This document shows positions 60,444 to 64,000 of a DNA stretch of 64,000 nucleotides, one piece after another (within the stretch, counting starts at the first letter, position 1; each line of letters starts with the position of its first letter). Under the pieces are notes generated by a model that worked only from the letters and a program-made list of their open reading frames with translations, was not told where the DNA came from and searched no databases. The stretch covers positions 62,001-126,000 of the forward strand of contig WTXG01000033.1 in assembly GCA_022496185.1 (NCBI GenBank). The letters are read 5' to 3'. The stretch comes from Multifurca ochricompacta. Lineage: Eukaryota > Basidiomycota > Agaricomycetes > Russulales > Russulaceae. Both the position numbers and the translations under genes were made by a program.

Positions 60444-61342
60444 GAATATTTGTGAGTGATTGAAGCATTCTTAGTTTAGAATTTTCAGCTACATACTATT
60501 GAGTGCACTCTGAGGTTAGATAAGCAAAGCTTCCTAGAATGGTATTATGTTGGTCAAAACTGAAGTGAACTGTACATGAAAAGTGTCCTTAAATGAGTGT
60601 AGTATAGTTGCCAAAGCAATAAAGGATTGTGTCCAATCAACTAAGGTATCAAGGTACTCACAGGAAAGTGAAATGCAGTCCAAGTACTGCTACTCTGTAA
60701 CACTGTAATGCCTTGGTGAGGGGCATACTATGTGACATGCACATGCACAAGTTGAGGTTTCTTAGTGTTAAACCAGGCATGGCTGGCATACTGACTGTGG
60801 AGATTAGCATGTAAGGCTAGACAAACATAAGTTACTTCAGAGGTAGAAGATGTTGACACAGGATGTGTCTGGAGATGCTTCAGGCATCTGGAGAGGTAAT
60901 TAGCTAGATAAAATTAGATCAAGGACTTGGACTAGAAGGACCATTTCATTTATCTTTATCCCTGCAAGTGACATTACACAGGCTATATCTAGTGATTGGT
61001 GAAGGAACAGGCATGGTGCAGGCTTATATTCTAGATACTACTGTACTACTATCTATCTCACCTTGTTAATTCAGAGACTTAGCTGCTTGCAATAATGCAA
61101 TAATGACTGCTTCATCTATAGCAGTTTTAGTGACTTTATATACATTTTTAGATGTACTATTATCAGCTACTAATCTAAAGTAAAACAAACACATTATCTC
61201 ACTCATTAATGAATGTGATCAAATCACATGATTGATCTGAGATATTTATACTCAGTTATCTAATTAATGTGAAACGTGTTTTGATCTCATCAATTAATGT
61301 TATCTAAATGTGATCACAATAATGTCAGACCACTATCCTGGT
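60444..61342. other. Repeat-remnant region
   Basis: No gene. 60760-60905 resembles an arm of the fold-back element at 15960-16757 (shared CATACTGACTGT, ACTTCAGAGGT and TGTTGACACAGGATGTGTCT). 61245-61315 resembles a diverged minisatellite unit of element B (GTTATCTAATTAATGTGAAA). Confidence 0.5.
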
Positions 61343-62750
61343 TAGTGATTGTCAAGGGTTTTCATACCTGTGTGGGTAAGCACCACGGGTTTTGCTGGGT
61401 ATGGGTATGGGTATACAGCTCCCAACCCATGGAAACCCATACCTGCGCAGTGGGTTTGGCAGGTATAGGTGCCAATCATGCATTGACAAGATCAGTAGAA
61501 AATCTAAGATAAAACACATCTGCAGCCACAAAAATAAAAGATCTCATCTGATGTATGCTATAGGGTATCTTTAAATATGTTCTAGTATTATTATATAAAA
61601 TATCAAAGCAGATTAATGGTGCAATGTAAAATAAAAGTGTTATCAGTGATCCACTTCTTGAAAATCATGATGCATCTGTTTTATTAATGTGCGATCAATT
61701 CTGCCAGTCTGGCACTATCTAAAATACTCTCTAGACTACTTTAGACTATAATATAATCTAATTATCAAATTAGTTTACTGAAAAAAGGCCTGTGTGTATC
61801 TACAAGCTGCATGGGGCAGCAACTACATTGCATCGCATGGTGGTCTGACCTCCTTCCTATTAAGGAAGGTTGACTTAAACACACAAGGACAGTCGCACTT
61901 GTATGAAATGAAACCAGAATAATAAAATAATAATGTAAATAAAGGATCCTTTTAATCTTCTGAACATAAACCAACAATATTTGAGGGATCTTGAGTAGCC
62001 ATAAATAAATGCATTGTGTCCAAGTGCTTATCTCCTTGACTGGGATGGCCTGGGCCACTTATCTGAAATGCACAGAAATGCAAAGAACAGTCACACTCAT
62101 ATAAAATTGAAACCAGAATTATAAAATAAAAATGGAATAATAAATTATCTAAATCTTATGAACATAAAATAGGAATTTTGAGGGATCTTGAGTAGCCATA
62201 AATGAATGCGTTGTGTCCAAGTGTGTATCTCCTTGACTGGGATGTCCTGGGCCGGATGTCCAAAATGCACGATGCAAGTAAAGAACTTGCATGCATTTCA
62301 TTTTATGGGTAACCCAGGTATCAAAACAATTACCCAGGGGTTACCCCTGCAAATTGCTATGTGTTCATCAAATTATTTTGCATTCTGTGTGGTTATCTGA
62401 CAGGCTTTTCATCAATGTTCTATAACATCCTATCTAATCATCTCTGTATACTGGATTTTAGTTGTGCTTGTATAAAATTGAAAGCAGAATAATAAAATAA
62501 AAATGGAATAATGAATTATCTTAATCTTCTGAACATAGAATAAGAGTCATTGAGGGATCTTAAGCAGCCACAAATGAATGCATTGTGTATCTTCTTGGTC
62601 CGGGAAGTCCTGGGCCAGGTATCCGAAATGCGCAATGCAAGTAAAGAACTTGCACATGTTTTCACAGGTGACCCATACCCATCACTACAGGTATGGGTAC
62701 GGGTATGGGTACCAATGAGGATACCCCAGGGTTACCCCTGCCAATCACTA
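61343..62750. mobile_element. Non-autonomous hAT-like element (MITE-like), 1408 bp
   Basis: It begins TAGTGATTGTCAAGGGT and ends with the inverted ACCCCTGCCAATCACTA. It is flanked by the 8-bp duplication ATCCTGGT (61335-61342 and 62751-62758). The subterminal parts are rich in GGTATGGGTA and ACCCATACC motifs. The middle holds three imperfect copies (about 61900-62060, 62095-62300, 62465-62680) of a unit with AAAATTGAAA, GAGGGATCTT and GCAGCCACAAATGAATGC. No transposase frame is seen. The TAGTG terminus and 8-bp duplication place it in the hAT superfamily, like element B but with unrelated interior sequence. Confidence 0.85.
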
Positions 62751-62833
62751 ATCCTGGTATCTCTGTACCAGTACTCTGGTTCAACACTCCCCTTTGCTAA
62801 GTGTTGCTGCTAAGCATGCTAAGCAATGTGTTT

Positions 62834-63034
62834 TTACTTAGGTGAGGTAATCTCTAGCCCAAGTTGACTCCTGAACTTCAGGAATTTGATGCATCCCAAA
62901 TTTTTGGTGAACATGTCTGCAGGATTCTCAGCTCCTTCTATAAAAAATAGCTCTACTTTCTTTTCTTGTACAATCTGTCTGACATAATGGAAGTGGATAT
63001 CAATATGCTTTATCCACCGCTCTTGTACAGGGTT
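62834..63034 (-). pseudogene. Ty1/copia RNase H, C-terminal part
   Basis: Minus strand. It reads ERWIKHIDIHFHYVRQIVQE and ADMFTKNLGCIKFLKFRSQL, the typical end of a copia pol. It is the continuation of 63619-64000, split by the solo LTR at 63035-63618. Confidence 0.85.
63030..63034. repeat. 5-bp target-site duplication GGGTT, left copy
   Basis: GGGTT directly before the solo LTR. The same bases follow it at 63619-63623. Confidence 0.85.
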
Positions 63035-63618
63035 TGTAACAGTTGCGTGACGACTCGTAATGGTTTGTGACATGGTCGTGACAAGTATGTCGCATGTGCT
63101 CTGATCTCTGAATATGATTGTTCTACTATATTTTCTTTATTGAGGGCGCAACCCCTCTTGCTTACTCTTATCCTATTCTATCTCACTCCAGGGCCTAACC
63201 CCTGGAATCTATGACTACTGGGGATACCTATCAGAACCTTCTGATTAGCTTAGATCTTCTGATGTGCCTCTCTTTGATTTGACTTCTCAAAACTGTATTT
63301 AAGCTACTTAGATCACAGAGACAGACCTTAAGTCTGTTCTCTTGTATCTAATACAGGTGCATTCGACTTCATAGAACCCCACTTGAACTCCCTAAGTAGC
63401 AGCTTGAGGAGTCTTCTTCCCAGTAGCTTAGCAGGGCCTATTGCCACTGCCTTTGACTCGTCTTCTGCACACGCCCCCTCCATATCATTGTGGGCACTTG
63501 AAACGTTGACCTGAACTGGATCTTCTTTACTAGAACTTGAATCTTGAGTGTGCCCGGATCTTGAGGGCCTTCGGACACTGAAAATGCAACTGGACACAGC
63601 AGGCACCTGGCTGTGACA
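63035..63618 (+). repeat. Solo LTR (584 bp) inside copia RNase H
   Basis: It starts TGTAACAGTTGCG and ends GGCTGTGACA, with the 5-bp duplication GGGTT. It aligns with the element C LTR (1505-1958). It contains a TATTTAAG box at about 63296-63303, and AAGTCTGTT about 34 nt further on. No internal region remains, so it arose by LTR-LTR recombination. Confidence 0.85.
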
Positions 63619-64000
63619 GGGTTAGAGGCCATAAAAATGGAGCCTTGGTTATCACCGCAGAGGGGAATGGGTCCTAGATCAATGCCAATTTTGCTAAGAA
63701 GCAATTTGATCCATACAACTTGTCACATTGTGTCAGAAAGTGACATGTATTCTGCTTCAGTGGATGAAAGCACTATGGTCTTTTGTGCTCTAGAATTCCA
63801 GCTGAATATCCCGTTCACTATTTTCACCATATATCCAGTAGTAGATTGGCAATTGATTGGGTTTGACACCCAATCAGAATCAGCACACACAATCAATCTG
63901 CCATTTGATCTACCATCATAGATAAGTGTGTAATCTGATGTCCCAGCTAAATATTGACAGATATACAGTGCTCAATCAAGATGATCTTGAGATGGATTAG
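63619..64000 (-). pseudogene. Ty1/copia pol (RNase H region), 5' end outside the window
   Basis: The minus strand reads ICQYLAGTSDYTLIYDG, CADSDWVSNPINCQSTTGYM and LSSTEAEYMSLSDTM, then IPLCGDNQGSIFMASNP, hallmarks of copia RNase H. Two in-frame stops, both TGA, fall after HLD and after SDTM, at positions where arginine is usual. The protein would continue into 62834-63034 without the solo LTR. It is non-functional. Confidence 0.88.

Noticed and set aside
61380..61460. GGGTAT-rich runs as an interstitial telomere
   Set aside because: The runs are short, imperfect and repeated in inverted form at the other end of an element with hAT-type ends, so they are subterminal motifs of that element.

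Overview
The window looks like a chromosome segment of an agaricomycete (mushroom-forming basidiomycete) fungus. The evidence is split genes with many short GT-AG introns (mostly 50-90 bp), clear fungal housekeeping orthologues (HSP78, RPB7, VPS10, ERG9, TGS1), NB-ARC/TPR NLR-like genes of the kind that expand in Agaricomycetes, and nested Ty3/gypsy chromoviruses. Two repeat-rich flanks (about 1-17 kb and 60.5-64 kb) enclose a gene-dense core (about 17-60 kb).

Left flank (1-16.8 kb): a transposon nest at least four levels deep. The outermost layer is a decayed Ty3/gypsy element (A) on the + strand, with RT/RNase H at 1-1038, integrase plus chromodomain at 12758-13968, an extra zinc-knuckle ORF at 13885-15234 and a 3' LTR at 15266-15821. 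Its integrase zinc-finger region is split by a hAT-like insertion (B, 1039-12749) with perfect 16-bp terminal inverted repeats and the 8-bp target duplication CCAACACA. Inside B is a fragment of another LTR element (C: LTR 1505-1958, then leader and gag). Inside C's gag is a nearly intact chromovirus (D, 2745-11493, minus strand) with two 1095-bp LTRs and the 5-bp duplication GACCC. A, and a copia element at the right end, carry only TGA premature stops at conserved arginine positions, which points to CpG-to-TpG decay. D is young and spared, and it shows a Tf1-like self-priming signature.

Core (17-60 kb), in order: an NB-ARC/TPR gene (P1, minus); an ER/vacuolar M28 metallopeptidase (minus); mitochondrial HSP78 (minus), divergent from RPB7 (plus); VPS10 (minus); ERG9 squalene synthase (plus); an RCC1-repeat/PHD-finger protein (minus); an FAD-dependent oxidoreductase (minus); an unknown Ser-rich protein (gene A, minus); tRNA-Ile(AAU) and TGS1 (plus); a mitochondrial-type J-protein (minus); a second unknown Ser-rich protein sharing a KSRKNVLY motif with the first (gene B, plus); and two more NB-ARC/TPR paralogues, P2 (minus) and P3 (plus), head to head and both broken.

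The housekeeping genes are unrelated in pathway (proteostasis, transcription, sorting, sterol synthesis, RNA capping). The coherent story is the NLR family. P1 keeps an intact NB-ARC/TPR exon but has a frameshift in its N-terminal helical domain. P2 and P3 share a 1-nt deletion and a duplicated promoter, and P3 looks like a mosaic of a P2-like 5' end and a P1-like body. Right flank (60.5-64 kb): a 1408-bp non-autonomous hAT-like element with the 8-bp duplication ATCCTGGT, next to a decayed copia element that carries a solo LTR.
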